Counted from the stretch's first letter, positions 6,498-15,508 are shown. The stretch is 64,000 nucleotides of DNA from Agathobaculum ammoniilyticum (GCF_025567315.1 NZ_JAOQJE010000007.1:81792-145791); one strand, 5' to 3'. The notes: a model not told the origin generated them from the sequence alone. Translations and numbers: made by a program.

Positions 6498-7748
6498 ATG
6501 ATGGATATTTCCGCCGCCCTGGTTGGCGGTCTGTTTGACGAGGATGGCGTTCCGGCTTACGCCCGTCCGGTGCTGTTCGGCACGGCGGGGGATGCGGTAA
6601 GCGCCTATCTGCCCGACGCGGTGGGTGCGCGCTTTTTCGTGCAGGGAGAGGGCGAGCCGCAGGTTGCGGGGACAGTGTGCGTCGCGGCGCAGGAGGACGG
6701 CCGTTTTGCCGCGCTAAAAGCGCTGCCCGCATGCGGGCATGTGCTGGTGATCGCGGCGCCGTTTGCCCTGACTGAACAGGATGCGCTGTACCATCTGGTG
6801 CAGACGCATACGGCCGCCGGCTATGGCGTGAGCGTGCTGGCCGCCGAGCAGCAGGGCTTTGACGCGGAAGGGCAGCCCCTCCCGCACGACGAGCGCTGCG
6901 TTGTGGCGGTATTTGCCTATGAGGTGCTGCAGAAGGCGCTGGCGGCGGGTTCGGATTCGCTGGACAGCCTGGTCGCCGCGGCGGTCGCCGCGGGCGCGCA
7001 GAAAGGCGTTGCGGTCACAAACGAGATTGTTGAGATCCGCGACGGGGGCTCGGCGTTTATCGCGTTCCGAGCCATGGTCAATCAGGTCAACTTCGGCCTG
7101 ATCGAACAGGGCGTGCAGATTTTCGACCCCGCGAACACCTATATCGCGCCGGACGCTGAGATCGCCCCGGGCGCCACCATCCTGCCCGGCTGCCATATCC
7201 GTTCGGGCTGCAAGGTGGGTGCGGGTGCGGTCATCGGACCGAATTCCATTCTGGAAAAAGCGGAGATCGGCGCGGGTACCACGGTCAACAATTCCCAGGT
7301 GTACGAGTCCACGGTCGGCGCGCACGCCACGGTCGGCCCGTTCGCCTATATCCGCCCGCAGTGCGTGGTGGGCGACCATTGCCGCATCGGGGATTTTGTT
7401 GAGCTGAAAAAATCCTCCATCGGCAACGGCACCAAGGTGTCGCACCTGACCTATATCGGCGACGCGACCGTCGGCGAGCGGGTCAACTTCGGCTGCGGCA
7501 CGGTGGTTGTCAATTACGACGGATATCACAAAAACCAGACCGTGATCGGGGACGACTGTTTTATCGGCTGCAATACCAACTTGGTTTCGCCTGTCACGCT
7601 GGGCGACCGCGTGTTCACCGCGGCCGGCACCACGGTGACGAAAAACGTGCCGGATGGCGCGCTGGCGGTCGCGCGCGCGCGGCAGACTACGCTCGAGGGA
7701 TGGAACGACCGCCGCCGCGCGGCGCACGAAAAAGAAAAGGACCAATAA
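6498..7748 (+). CDS. glmU: GlmU-like protein with intact acetyltransferase and degenerate uridyltransferase domain
   Basis: A 416-residue protein. From about residue 210 it has the left-handed beta-helix of GlmU (hexapeptide repeats, IFDPANTYI entry, SHLTYIGDATVG with the catalytic His, NFGCGTVVVNYDG), which acetylates glucosamine-1-phosphate for peptidoglycan precursors. The N-terminal part aligns only loosely with the nucleotidyltransferase: the expected LAAGxGTRM and PK motifs are absent and it is about 40 residues shorter than usual. Nothing upstream supplies them in another frame. ATG 6498 follows AAAGGA at 6484-6489; an in-frame ATG at 6462 lacks a ribosome site. The second GlmU step must come from elsewhere if this domain is inactive. 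Confidence 0.8.
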   Translation: MMDISAALVGGLFDEDGVPAYARPVLFGTAGDAVSAYLPDAVGARFFVQGEGEPQVAGTVCVAAQEDGRFAALKALPACGHVLVIAAPFALTEQDALYHLVQTHTAAGYGVSVLAAEQQGFDAEGQPLPHDERCVVAVFAYEVLQKALAAGSDSLDSLVAAAVAAGAQKGVAVTNEIVEIRDGGSAFIAFRAMVNQVNFGLIEQGVQIFDPANTYIAPDAEIAPGATILPGCHIRSGCKVGAGAVIGPNSILEKAEIGAGTTVNNSQVYESTVGAHATVGPFAYIRPQCVVGDHCRIGDFVELKKSSIGNGTKVSHLTYIGDATVGERVNFGCGTVVVNYDGYHKNQTVIGDDCFIGCNTNLVSPVTLGDRVFTAAGTTVTKNVPDGALAVARARQTTLEGWNDRRRAAHEKEKDQ

Positions 7749-7784
7749 AACAGACATAAAAAATATGACGGAGGGGCAAATCGA

Positions 7785-8744
7785 ATGATTTCTCACGGAA
7801 AAAACATTAAAATCCTGTCCGGCAACTCGCATCCGGCGCTCGCCATGCAGATCGCGTCGGCGCTCGGCCTGCCGATCGGCAAATCCCTGATCTCCACCTT
7901 TGCGGATGGGGAGATTTCGGTGTCCATTATGGAATCGGTGCGCGGCTCGGATGTGTTCCTGGTGCAGTCCACCTGCGGTCCGGTGAACAACAACCTGATG
8001 GAGCTGCTCATCATGATCGATTCCTGCAAGCGCGCGTCCGCGGGCCGCATCACGGCGGTCATCCCGTATTTCGGCTATGCGCGGCAGGACCGTAAGAGCA
8101 AGGCACGCGACCCGATCTCCGCCAAGCTGGTGGCCAACCTGATCACGGCCGCGGGTGCGGACCGCGTGCTGACCATGGACCTGCATGCGGCGCAGATCCA
8201 GGGCTTTTTCGACATACCGGTGGACAATATGCTCGGCTCCTCCGTACTCATCCCGTATATCGCGGGCAAGTTCGGCGTCGGCACGGACGATACGGTTATC
8301 GTCTCGCCCGACCTCGGCTCGGTCACGCGCGCGCGGAAATTCACCGAAAAGCTGGACATGCCGCTTGCGATTATCGACAAGCGCCGCCCCAAGGCGAACG
8401 TGTCCGAGGTCATGAACATCATCGGCAACGTCGAGGGGAAGAAATGTATCCTGGTGGACGACCTGATCGACACCGCCGGCACGCTGTGCCATGCGGCGGA
8501 CGCGCTGGTGGAAAAGGGTGGCGCGACCGAGGTGTACGCCTGCGCCACGCACGGCGTGCTCTCCGGCCCCGCGATCGAGCGCATCAAGGACAGCCCGATC
8601 AAGGAGCTGGCGATCCTGGATACCATCCCGCTGGCGAGCGAGAAAAAGCTGGACAAGATTAACGTCCTGTCCGTGGCGCCAGTGTTTACTGAGGCGATCG
8701 CGCGTATTTACGAGGAAGTATCGGTATCGACGCTCTTCGACTGA
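7785..8744 (+). CDS. prs: Ribose-phosphate pyrophosphokinase (PRPP synthetase)
   Basis: A 319-residue cytoplasmic enzyme that transfers pyrophosphate from ATP to ribose-5-phosphate, giving PRPP for nucleotide, NAD, His and Trp synthesis. Visible signatures are FADGEISVSI, the metal-binding segment MDLHAAQIQGFFDIPVDN and the PRPP-binding loop ILVDDLIDTAGTL. Length matches the family. It follows the glmU-like gene by 36 bp, an order also known in Bacillus (glmU-prs), and is closed by a strong terminator at 8805. GGAGGGG lies before the ATG. Confidence 0.96.
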   Translation: MISHGKNIKILSGNSHPALAMQIASALGLPIGKSLISTFADGEISVSIMESVRGSDVFLVQSTCGPVNNNLMELLIMIDSCKRASAGRITAVIPYFGYARQDRKSKARDPISAKLVANLITAAGADRVLTMDLHAAQIQGFFDIPVDNMLGSSVLIPYIAGKFGVGTDDTVIVSPDLGSVTRARKFTEKLDMPLAIIDKRRPKANVSEVMNIIGNVEGKKCILVDDLIDTAGTLCHAADALVEKGGATEVYACATHGVLSGPAIERIKDSPIKELAILDTIPLASEKKLDKINVLSVAPVFTEAIARIYEEVSVSTLFD

Positions 8745-8804
8745 GCAGCGGGGCGGCCCTTTGTTAAAAATGCCGCGCAGGCTGCGGCTTGAAATGAGAA
8801 TGGG

Positions 8805-8837
8805 GGAGGCGGACAGTCGGTTGTCCGCCTCCTTTTT
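8805..8837 (+). terminator. Terminator after prs
   Basis: GGAGGCGGACA (8805-8815), 6-nt loop, TGTCCGCCTCC (8822-8832), TTTTT. Confidence 0.88.
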
Positions 8838-8852
8838 AAGAAAGGAGCGTAT

Positions 8853-9380
8853 ATGCGGAAAGCGGTTGCCTATCTGGCGGTCAGCCTGGATGGATATATC
8901 GCGGACGCAGACGGCGGCGTGGGCTGGCTGGGCGCGTTTGCAGACGAGCAGGAGGACAGAGGTTACGAGGCGTTTGTGCAGAGCGTGGACACGGTCGTGA
9001 TGGGCGGGCGGACCTACCGCCAGGTCGCGGAAGAACTCTCGCCCGGCGCGTGGCCGTACGAGGGGCTGGATTGCTGGGTCTGGACGCAGCAAAACGGCCC
9101 GCTGCCTCACGCGCGCCGTATTGAGGGCGGGCTGGCGGCCTGGCTGCATGCGGAAAAGCAAAAGGCTGGCAGGGGGATCTGGCTGTGCGGCGGCGCGGCG
9201 CTGATCGCGGCGGCATCGGACGCGGGCGAGGTCGACCGCTGGCACCTGACCGTGCTGCCCGTCCTGCTGGGCGGTGGCATCCGGCTGTTTCCCGAGGGGC
9301 GGGCGCAGCGCCTGCGTCTGGTTTCCGTGCGGCAGGTGGGCGGTGCCGCAGAGCTGATCTATGAGCCGGCGATGGGGTAA
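8853..9380 (+). CDS. Dihydrofolate reductase-like (RibD C-terminal family) protein
   Basis: A 175-residue protein with the DHFR/RibD-C fold: N-terminal VAYLAVSLDGYIADADGGVG, TVVMGGRTYRQV near residue 50, GIWLCGGAAL near 110 for NADPH binding, and LLGGGIRLFP near 147. Related proteins such as YwjB and YyaP are predicted NAD(P)H-dependent reductases of unknown substrate. It is unlikely to be the housekeeping DHFR. GAAAGGAG precedes the ATG; the prs terminator sits immediately upstream, so it probably has its own promoter or depends on read-through. Confidence 0.82.
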   Translation: MRKAVAYLAVSLDGYIADADGGVGWLGAFADEQEDRGYEAFVQSVDTVVMGGRTYRQVAEELSPGAWPYEGLDCWVWTQQNGPLPHARRIEGGLAAWLHAEKQKAGRGIWLCGGAALIAAASDAGEVDRWHLTVLPVLLGGGIRLFPEGRAQRLRLVSVRQVGGAAELIYEPAMG

Positions 9381-9412
9381 AATACCGGTGCAACGCACCG
9401 TAGTGGACAAAA

Positions 9413-9436
9413 GCGTCCGGCTGGTATGCCGGACGC
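9413..9436. repeat. Perfect 9-bp inverted repeat before the XRE remnant
   Basis: GCGTCCGGC (9413-9421), loop TGGTAT, GCCGGACGC (9428-9436). There is no U-run on the plus strand; the minus strand has TTTT after it. It could be an operator or a leftover terminator. Confidence 0.45.
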
Positions 9437-9442
9437 GAGGTG

Positions 9443-9586
9443 ATGACATTCGGAGAAAAGCTCAAAGCAATTCGCATCAAAGCGGAATGCTCGCAGGAGG
9501 AGACGGAAACAACCGGAGGGAGCCGCTGCTGGGACATTTCTCTGTATGATATTGTGGCGCAGCTGCGAAAAACAAACAAGAGGTGA
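9443..9586 (+). pseudogene. Remnant of an XRE-type helix-turn-helix regulator
   Basis: A 47-codon frame starts MTFGEKLKAIRIKAECSQEE, the standard first helices of Cro/CI-type regulators (usually continuing ...LAEKLGVSRxxxSKWE). Here the text after QEE is disrupted, yet WDISLYDIVAQL further on resembles the stretch after the recognition helix. This looks like a gene collapsed by internal deletion or frameshift. The adjacent perfect hairpin could be its old operator. A genuine 47-residue peptide cannot be excluded. Confidence 0.45.
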
Positions 9587-9590
9587 AGCA

Positions 9591-10376
9591 ATGAAAGTAT
9601 TGGCGGTTGGCGACGTGGTCGGCGAGGCGGGGATCGATACCCTGCACGGCCTGCTGCGCCGCGTCAAACGGGAACACGGGGCGGATTTTGTCATTGTCAA
9701 CGGTGAAAACGCCGCAGGGCGCGGCATCATGCCAAAGCAGGCGGACGATATTTTTTCCGCGGGCGCGGATATCATCACGCTGGGCAACCATGCGTTTTCC
9801 AAGCAACAGATCGCGCCCTATCTGGATGAGCATCCGGACGTGCTGCGTCCGGCCAACCTCGCCCCGCAGAGCCCAGGGCGAGGCTGGGGCGTTTTCGACG
9901 GGCCGCAGGGCTTGCGCCTGCTCGTGATGAACCTGATCGGCCGCTGCGATATGCACTACGGGCCGGATAACCCGTTCCTGTGCGCGGATAAAATCCTGCG
10001 CGAGGCGGCGGGACAGTACGATATCGCGCTCGCCGAGATCCATGCAAACGCCACCAGCGAAAAGCTCGCCATGGGCTATTATCTGGATGGGCGCGCGGCC
10101 GCGGTCTGGGGGACGCACACCCATGTGCAGACCGCGGACAACCGCGTCAACCCCAAGGGCGCGGGCTATATCACGGATATCGGCATGACCGGTCCGGTCG
10201 TGTCCGTGCTGGGGGTGTGCGTGGAGCAGTCGGTCGCCATGTTCCGCGGCGACCTGACTGAATATTTCAAAACCGCCCCCGGCGACTGTGCGCTTTCGGG
10301 AGCGGTCTTTACGATCGGACGGGACGGCAGATGCGCGTCGGTCGCCCGCGTATGGGAACGGTGGGCCGTCCGCTAA
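9591..10376 (+). CDS. ymdB: YmdB-family metallophosphoesterase
   Basis: A 261-residue protein of the TIGR00282 family; Bacillus YmdB hydrolyses cyclic nucleotides and affects biofilm and sporulation decisions. Metal-binding motifs in order: VGDVVGEAG (residues 5-13), VNGENAAGRG (about 37), LGNHAF (about 63), DIALAEIHAN (about 145) and GTHTHVQTAD (about 170). ATG 9591 follows AGAGGTG; upstream in-frame codons are rejected because they overlap the XRE remnant and lack a ribosome site. It is convergent with the next gene with only 3 bp between stops. Confidence 0.92.
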   Translation: MKVLAVGDVVGEAGIDTLHGLLRRVKREHGADFVIVNGENAAGRGIMPKQADDIFSAGADIITLGNHAFSKQQIAPYLDEHPDVLRPANLAPQSPGRGWGVFDGPQGLRLLVMNLIGRCDMHYGPDNPFLCADKILREAAGQYDIALAEIHANATSEKLAMGYYLDGRAAAVWGTHTHVQTADNRVNPKGAGYITDIGMTGPVVSVLGVCVEQSVAMFRGDLTEYFKTAPGDCALSGAVFTIGRDGRCASVARVWERWAVR

Positions 10377-10379
10377 GGG

Positions 10380-12074
10380 CTATTCGGACAGGATGGCGGT
10401 TACAGAATCGTTTGCAGCTTCGGGCAGCAGGGCGTCCCTGGCGGCGTCCTGCTGCCAGTCGTTATAGTCCGTGATGCCCTCGCCCGCATTCGGGTGGAAG
10501 TGCGAGTACGCCAGGTCGGCCACGAACAGCGTAAGCAGCACGGCGCACAGCGTGTTCTGCCGGGCAGGGGAGAGCCGGTCGAGCAGCCCGCCGAGCAACG
10601 GACCGGCGAAATATACGACCGCGCAGCAGCCCAGGCCGAAGATCACCGCGCCCTCCAGGCAGATACGGCCATTCAGGTTCATGAAGTAGCCGCTGTAATC
10701 CCACCAGCGGATGCCCTTGGTGACCTCCAGATACCAACTGGAGAAATACTCGATGACCGAGCAAAGCACCATGGAGACCAGGAAGGTCGCCACCGGCCGG
10801 GTGAACAGCTTTTTCAGCAGCAGGAGCACGAGCGCGCCGCCCGCGCCGTAGATGGGCAGCCAAGGGCCGAGCATCGTGCCGCGGTTGACGAACATGCCCT
10901 TGGTGACGATGTGCAGCGCGACCTCCCAGACCCAGCCGATGAACGCGAAAGTGAAGAACAGCAGGATAAGCGTGCGCAGGCCGTAATGCCGGTTATAGTC
11001 CAGCTTGTGACGCTGGGCGTAGTGGAACACCGGATCCTCCGGTAGGCGCACGTCCGCGTCGGGCAGGCGGGGCTTTTCGCCCGCCGGCGCCGTCTCGCCG
11101 AAAGCGGGGACCACAAACAGGGCGGAAAGTGGCGTGCCCGCGTCAAGCTGCGCCTGCCGAAGTGCGGCGTACAGGCCTGCGTCGGTGGCGGAGCGGTAGC
11201 CGTTGACGAACAGCAGGGACAGCAGTCCGGCCGCTGCCGCCGCGAGCGACTGGCACAGCGCGACATCGCCGGTCGCCAGGCCGATGGCCGTTCCGAGCAC
11301 GGTGGAGGCCAGCAGAGGTAAAAAGGTCCAGTGCAGGTAGAACGTCAGGTCAAGCACGAAGCAGCGCCATTTATTGCCCCGCATCATCTGGCGGGACAGA
11401 CGGAGCGTCTCGGCGGGCCTGGCCTGCGGGTTTTCCGCCAGGATATACGGCACCATGCGGTAGGAGTACAGCTTGACCGGAAAGCCGACGATGGTACACG
11501 CCCACAGCAGCAGGAACAGCGAGCGCAGGAACATGCCCTTTGCCACGTTCCGCCAGCAGCCGTGCTGGAAAGGCGTGAACATCGCAGCGATGCTGATATT
11601 GTCGCGCACGCGGCTTTCCAGCAGGAAGCGCCGCGCGCCCACGCTGACTGCGCTCAGTACCCAGATGGTGAACCACAGCCCGCCTGCGATGCCAAGCGCG
11701 GCCAGCGCGATATCCAGCCAGCCTGCGAACCGCGAGCGCTCGAGCAGCGCAAAAAACGCGGAGAATGGCGCGGTAAGCGTATCAAAGGCCGGCGCGAGGC
11801 TCTGGTCAGCCGCGGCCCACATGGGGTGCGTGCCGTCCATCGGGTCGATGCGCAGCCATTCGAGCAGCAGCTCCCAGTTGGACAGGCTGACCGCCTGGAT
11901 CGCGACCTGGTCGTCCGGCAGCATGGCGGATGGGTCAAACTGGCCGATGAAATCCGCCGACCCCGCAAATTCCGCGCCCGTGAAGGCGAGGATAAAGCAT
12001 ACTGCGACCGTAGCGGCCCAGTTCCGCAAAAACTGCCGCTTACCGCGCCGCTTGAGTTCTTTTCGTTGCCACAT
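10380..12074 (-). CDS. DUF975 / CmpB-type multi-pass membrane protein
   Basis: A 564-residue integral membrane protein. The N-terminal half (helices near residues 20-40, 125-150, 185-210, 260-310) resembles DUF975. The C-terminal half (from about residue 350) matches the putative ABC-transporter permease type CmpB, with repeated helices and the motifs FIGWVWEVALH and FVNRGTMLGPWLPIYG. No ATPase or binding protein is adjacent, so transport is unproven. The start at 12074 is the first Met with a ribosome site (AAAAAGGGAAAG on its strand). The much longer open frame beyond it is a high-GC artefact. Confidence 0.72.
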   Translation of the reverse strand: MWQRKELKRRGKRQFLRNWAATVAVCFILAFTGAEFAGSADFIGQFDPSAMLPDDQVAIQAVSLSNWELLLEWLRIDPMDGTHPMWAAADQSLAPAFDTLTAPFSAFFALLERSRFAGWLDIALAALGIAGGLWFTIWVLSAVSVGARRFLLESRVRDNISIAAMFTPFQHGCWRNVAKGMFLRSLFLLLWACTIVGFPVKLYSYRMVPYILAENPQARPAETLRLSRQMMRGNKWRCFVLDLTFYLHWTFLPLLASTVLGTAIGLATGDVALCQSLAAAAAGLLSLLFVNGYRSATDAGLYAALRQAQLDAGTPLSALFVVPAFGETAPAGEKPRLPDADVRLPEDPVFHYAQRHKLDYNRHYGLRTLILLFFTFAFIGWVWEVALHIVTKGMFVNRGTMLGPWLPIYGAGGALVLLLLKKLFTRPVATFLVSMVLCSVIEYFSSWYLEVTKGIRWWDYSGYFMNLNGRICLEGAVIFGLGCCAVVYFAGPLLGGLLDRLSPARQNTLCAVLLTLFVADLAYSHFHPNAGEGITDYNDWQQDAARDALLPEAANDSVTAILSE

Positions 12075-12134
12075 AAAAATTGCTTTCCCTTTTTGTTTTT
12101 TGTGAATTTGACAAATTATGATGGAGTTTTGACA

Positions 12135-13316
12135 ATGCTTGCCTTTATTCTCGCACCTTTTTATAGTTTCGTCAATGTATTTTTGGCGCGCTGGGTGCTG
12201 CGATGGACGGGTGCGTGCCATCGGGTGTTCGGCACGCGGGCGTTCCGCGTGTTGTTCCTGGCCGTTTACAGCTTTGCCGCCTTGACCCCGCTGACTGGCT
12301 TTCTGGTGCAGTCCCCGCCCGCGCTGCGGCGGCTGCTCAAGCAGGTAAGCAATTACTGGCTGGGCTGGATGCTGTACCTCCTCCTTGCCGTGCTGGCGGT
12401 GGAGGCGCTCCTGGCCTGCCTGCGCCGCATCCAGCGCAGGGACTTCGCGCAAATGCAGCGCGTACGGCAGGTGCAGGGCGGCGCCGCCCTGGCGCTGGTG
12501 TGCGCGGTGTGCCTGTACGGCATGGCCAACGCCCGTACGCTGCGCGTGACGGAGTATGCGGTCACGCTGGAGGGCGCGGGGGAAGACATGACCGTCGCGC
12601 TGCTGGCCGACCTGCATCTCGGCTACAGCACCGACCCTGCCTATATCGAGCGGGCAGCGCAGGCGGTGAACGATATGCAGCCCGACCTGATCGTGGTCGC
12701 GGGGGATATCTTTGACAATGAATACGAAGCCGTGCCGGAGCCTGACCGCATCGCGGCGGCGCTGGCTTCCATGCATAGCACATACGGCGCTTATGCATGC
12801 TGGGGCAACCACGACCTGTCTGAGCCGATCCTGGCGGGCTTTACCTGGGACACCGAGGATGAGGAGAAAAACGACCCCCAAATGGCCGGTTTCCTGCGAC
12901 GCGCGGGGATAAATCTGCTGGAAGATGAAAAAGTTACATTAAAAAACGGCGTCCAGCTCGTCGGCCGCAAGGACCCTTCGCGGGACAGGAAATTGGGGGA
13001 TGAACGGCTCAGTCCTGCAGAATGGGCTGGCCTGCTCGAACCAGAAAAGCCCGCTTTCGTGATCGACCATCAGCCGAAGGAGCTGGAGGCGCTGGCCGAG
13101 GCGGGCTTTGATCTGGATTTGTCCGGACATACGCATGGCGGACAGGTGTTTCCCAGCAACCTGATCATGGGCTTTTTGTGGGAAAATCCCTGCGGAATGG
13201 TGCAAATAAAGGACATGTTTTCGGTTGTCACGTCCGGTTTAGGGGTGTGGGGACCGGATATGCGGGTCGGTACGGCAAGCGAGGTCGTAAAAATCAGTGT
13301 GCATTTTGGGGGATAA
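12135..13316 (+). CDS. Membrane-anchored metallophosphoesterase (YkuE-like)
   Basis: A 393-residue protein with about four N-terminal membrane helices (residues 1-130), then a calcineurin-like phosphoesterase domain. Metal ligands are visible: LLADLHLG, VAGDIFDNE, CWGNHD, VIDHQP and LSGHTHGGQ. Substrates of this family range from phospholipid-like head groups to nucleotides and cannot be assigned. The open frame extends far upstream, but the region before 12135 is antisense to the DUF975 gene and TGGAG at 12122-12126 favours the ATG at 12135. Confidence 0.85.
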   Translation: MLAFILAPFYSFVNVFLARWVLRWTGACHRVFGTRAFRVLFLAVYSFAALTPLTGFLVQSPPALRRLLKQVSNYWLGWMLYLLLAVLAVEALLACLRRIQRRDFAQMQRVRQVQGGAALALVCAVCLYGMANARTLRVTEYAVTLEGAGEDMTVALLADLHLGYSTDPAYIERAAQAVNDMQPDLIVVAGDIFDNEYEAVPEPDRIAAALASMHSTYGAYACWGNHDLSEPILAGFTWDTEDEEKNDPQMAGFLRRAGINLLEDEKVTLKNGVQLVGRKDPSRDRKLGDERLSPAEWAGLLEPEKPAFVIDHQPKELEALAEAGFDLDLSGHTHGGQVFPSNLIMGFLWENPCGMVQIKDMFSVVTSGLGVWGPDMRVGTASEVVKISVHFGG

Positions 13317-13423
13317 TGCACGGAATACAGGTGTCCATATGAGGGAAACACACGAAAATGGAACGCTGAATTTGTACATAGTGCAAGAACTTGAGAGAAA
13401 GCTTGCAAAAATTCGAAAATTTA

Positions 13424-13453
13424 TTGACGGCGCCCCAGGTTTTGATGTATGCT
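13424..13453 (+). promoter_or_regulatory. Promoter of the DUF4914 gene
   Basis: TTGACG (13424-13429), 18-bp spacer, TATGCT (13448-13453). A leader of about 115 nt follows before the ATG at 13575; no known riboswitch was recognised in it. Confidence 0.6.
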
Positions 13454-13574
13454 ATAAATGAACTACAATAGGCCTTGGCAAATTATGTGAAAAAATTGTC
13501 GAAGCCGTGTATGGCACACCGATCGAGCGCGTGGGAAACCGCCGGAAAACGGTGTGAAAGGAGGAAAAGAACAG

Positions 13575-15449
13575 ATGAACCAGTTGCTGAAAAAATTTAC
13601 TTTTACAGACGAACTGACCGATGTCATCGAAAACTGTAAGGGCGTATCCGTGCCAACCAGCAAGGCGGAGCTGTACGACATGGTGTTCGGTCCGGACAAA
13701 GCCGATGTATATGACGTTGTGTTCGACGTTCCGGGCAAGGGTCCGGTGAAGGAAGCGGACGTGACCCGCTGCAAGAACGGCGCTTCGGTCAACTTTGTGG
13801 AGGACTACATGCGCCGCCGCGAGCCGGACTGCATGCGCATCGCCGACGATAAGCCGACCGATAAAAAGCGTTTCGCCGACGTTTACGGCTATCCCTTCAG
13901 CGACCTGCGGAAAGAAACCATGGAGTGGTTCAAGACGCAGGAGCTTATCCTCATGCCGTTTAACTCGGGCGGCAATATCTACGGCTACGGCTCCATGCTG
14001 GTCTGCCCCAAGCCGTGCGCGTTCTTCGCGTTCGCGTTGGCACATCTGCAGGGCTTTGTTAACGCTGAGGAGACCGAGGGCTATAAGCCGCGCGCGATCG
14101 TTTACGTCGCGCCCCCGTTCCGCCACACCCACTTCGAGGGCAAGCAGGTCGTTGTACACAACCGTCTGGACGACTGCCACGAGGTGTTCTCCTACAACCT
14201 GTATCCCGGCCCGTCCGCGAAAAAGGGCGTGTACTCCGTGCTGCTCGATATCGGCGAGCAGGAGGGCTGGACTACCTGCCACACCTCCTGCGGCCGTCTG
14301 GTTACGCCGTATGAGAACGAAATGGTTATTATGCACGAGGGCGCGTCCGGCGGCGGCAAGAGCGAGATGCTGCAGGACATTGCCCGCGAGCCGGACAACC
14401 GTGTGCTGCTTTCCAAGAACACTGTGACCGGCGAGGAAACCTACCTCAACATGGGACAGACCTGTGCCATCGAGCCGGTGTGCGACGATATGGCGACCTG
14501 CTATCCGGCGGTCCAGAACAACTCCGGCAAGCTCGTCCTGGTGGACGGCGAGGACGGCTGGTTCCTCCGCATGGACGGCGTGACCCATTACGGCTGCGAT
14601 CCGGTATACGAGCGCATCTGCACCGAGCCGAAGGAGCCGCTCTGCTTCTTCAACATGGAGGGCCACGCGGGCGCGACCCTGCTGATATGGGAGCATACGC
14701 TCGATTCCAACGGCAAGCCCTGCTCCAACCCGCGCGCGATTGTGCCGCGCTGGGATATCCCTCATATCGTCAAGGAGCCGGTAGAGGTTGACGTGCGCTC
14801 GTTCGGTGTGCGCATGCCCCCCTCCACCCGCGAGAACCCGAACTACGGCATCATGGGCATGATGCATATCATCCCGCCCGCACTCGCCTGGCTGTGGCGC
14901 CTGGTCGCGCCGCGCGGCTTCAACAACCCGTCCATTGTGACCGGCAACGAGCTGAAGAGCGAGGGCGTCGGCTCCTACTGGCCGTTTGCCACCGGTCTGC
15001 GCGTCAAGCAGGCCAATCTGCTGCTCGACCAGATCCTCAAGAGCCCGAACACCCGCTATGTGCTGATCCCGAACCAGCATATCGGCGTGTACAAGGTCGG
15101 CTTCGCGGCCGAGTGGATCAGCCGCGAGTACCTGGCGCGCCACGGCGGCGCGAAGATCCGCCGCGAGCATCTCGAGCCGGCGCGCTGCCCGCTGCTTGGC
15201 TACGCGATGAAGGATATGACCATCGACGGCCAGCGCATCCGCTCCAAGTACCTGCGCGTCGATACCCAGGACCGTGTGGGCGAGGATGGCTACGATGCCG
15301 GCGCGAAGATCCTGACCGACTTCTTCCGCAAGGAGGTTGCCAAGTTTGATACGCCGGATCTCGATCCGCGCGGCAAGCAGATCATCGACTGCTTCATGAA
15401 CGGCGGCACGCTCGCGGACTACGAAGCGATCACCCCGACCAATCTTTGA
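13575..15449 (+). CDS. DUF4914 family protein with a PEPCK-like P-loop
   Basis: A 624-residue cytoplasmic protein that I recognise as DUF4914. It contains a P-loop, EGASGGGKSEML with Lys262, and a following acidic/aromatic stretch (VLVDGEDGWFLRMDG) arranged rather like the nucleotide- and metal-binding segments of PEP carboxykinase and HPr kinase. No substrate is known to me. A textbook AAAGGAGG (13556-13563), its own promoter and a strong terminator mark it as a single-gene unit with apparently high expression; codon use is strongly biased to C/G-ending codons. Confidence 0.85.
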   Translation: MNQLLKKFTFTDELTDVIENCKGVSVPTSKAELYDMVFGPDKADVYDVVFDVPGKGPVKEADVTRCKNGASVNFVEDYMRRREPDCMRIADDKPTDKKRFADVYGYPFSDLRKETMEWFKTQELILMPFNSGGNIYGYGSMLVCPKPCAFFAFALAHLQGFVNAEETEGYKPRAIVYVAPPFRHTHFEGKQVVVHNRLDDCHEVFSYNLYPGPSAKKGVYSVLLDIGEQEGWTTCHTSCGRLVTPYENEMVIMHEGASGGGKSEMLQDIAREPDNRVLLSKNTVTGEETYLNMGQTCAIEPVCDDMATCYPAVQNNSGKLVLVDGEDGWFLRMDGVTHYGCDPVYERICTEPKEPLCFFNMEGHAGATLLIWEHTLDSNGKPCSNPRAIVPRWDIPHIVKEPVEVDVRSFGVRMPPSTRENPNYGIMGMMHIIPPALAWLWRLVAPRGFNNPSIVTGNELKSEGVGSYWPFATGLRVKQANLLLDQILKSPNTRYVLIPNQHIGVYKVGFAAEWISREYLARHGGAKIRREHLEPARCPLLGYAMKDMTIDGQRIRSKYLRVDTQDRVGEDGYDAGAKILTDFFRKEVAKFDTPDLDPRGKQIIDCFMNGGTLADYEAITPTNL

Positions 15450-15473
15450 TCCGCGCGGCGGAAAGAATAACGC

Positions 15474-15508
15474 AAAACCGCTCAGGGGGATTCCCTGAGC
15501 GGTTTTTT
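15474..15508. terminator. Bidirectional terminator between DUF4914 and trmO
   Basis: AACCGCTCAGGG (15476-15487), 5-nt loop, CCCTGAGCGGTT (15493-15504), T-run on the plus strand and A-run on the left arm that serves the minus strand. It touches the trmO stop codon. Confidence 0.9.

Noticed and set aside
11331..12134. Upstream extension of the metallophosphoesterase reading frame
   Set aside because: Antisense to the DUF975 membrane protein; composition is that of a shadow frame and the N-terminal membrane helix starts properly at 12135.
12108..12137. TTGACA twice before the metallophosphoesterase as a promoter
   Set aside because: The -10 position would fall on the start codon, leaving no leader; no acceptable -10 hexamer at 16-18 bp.
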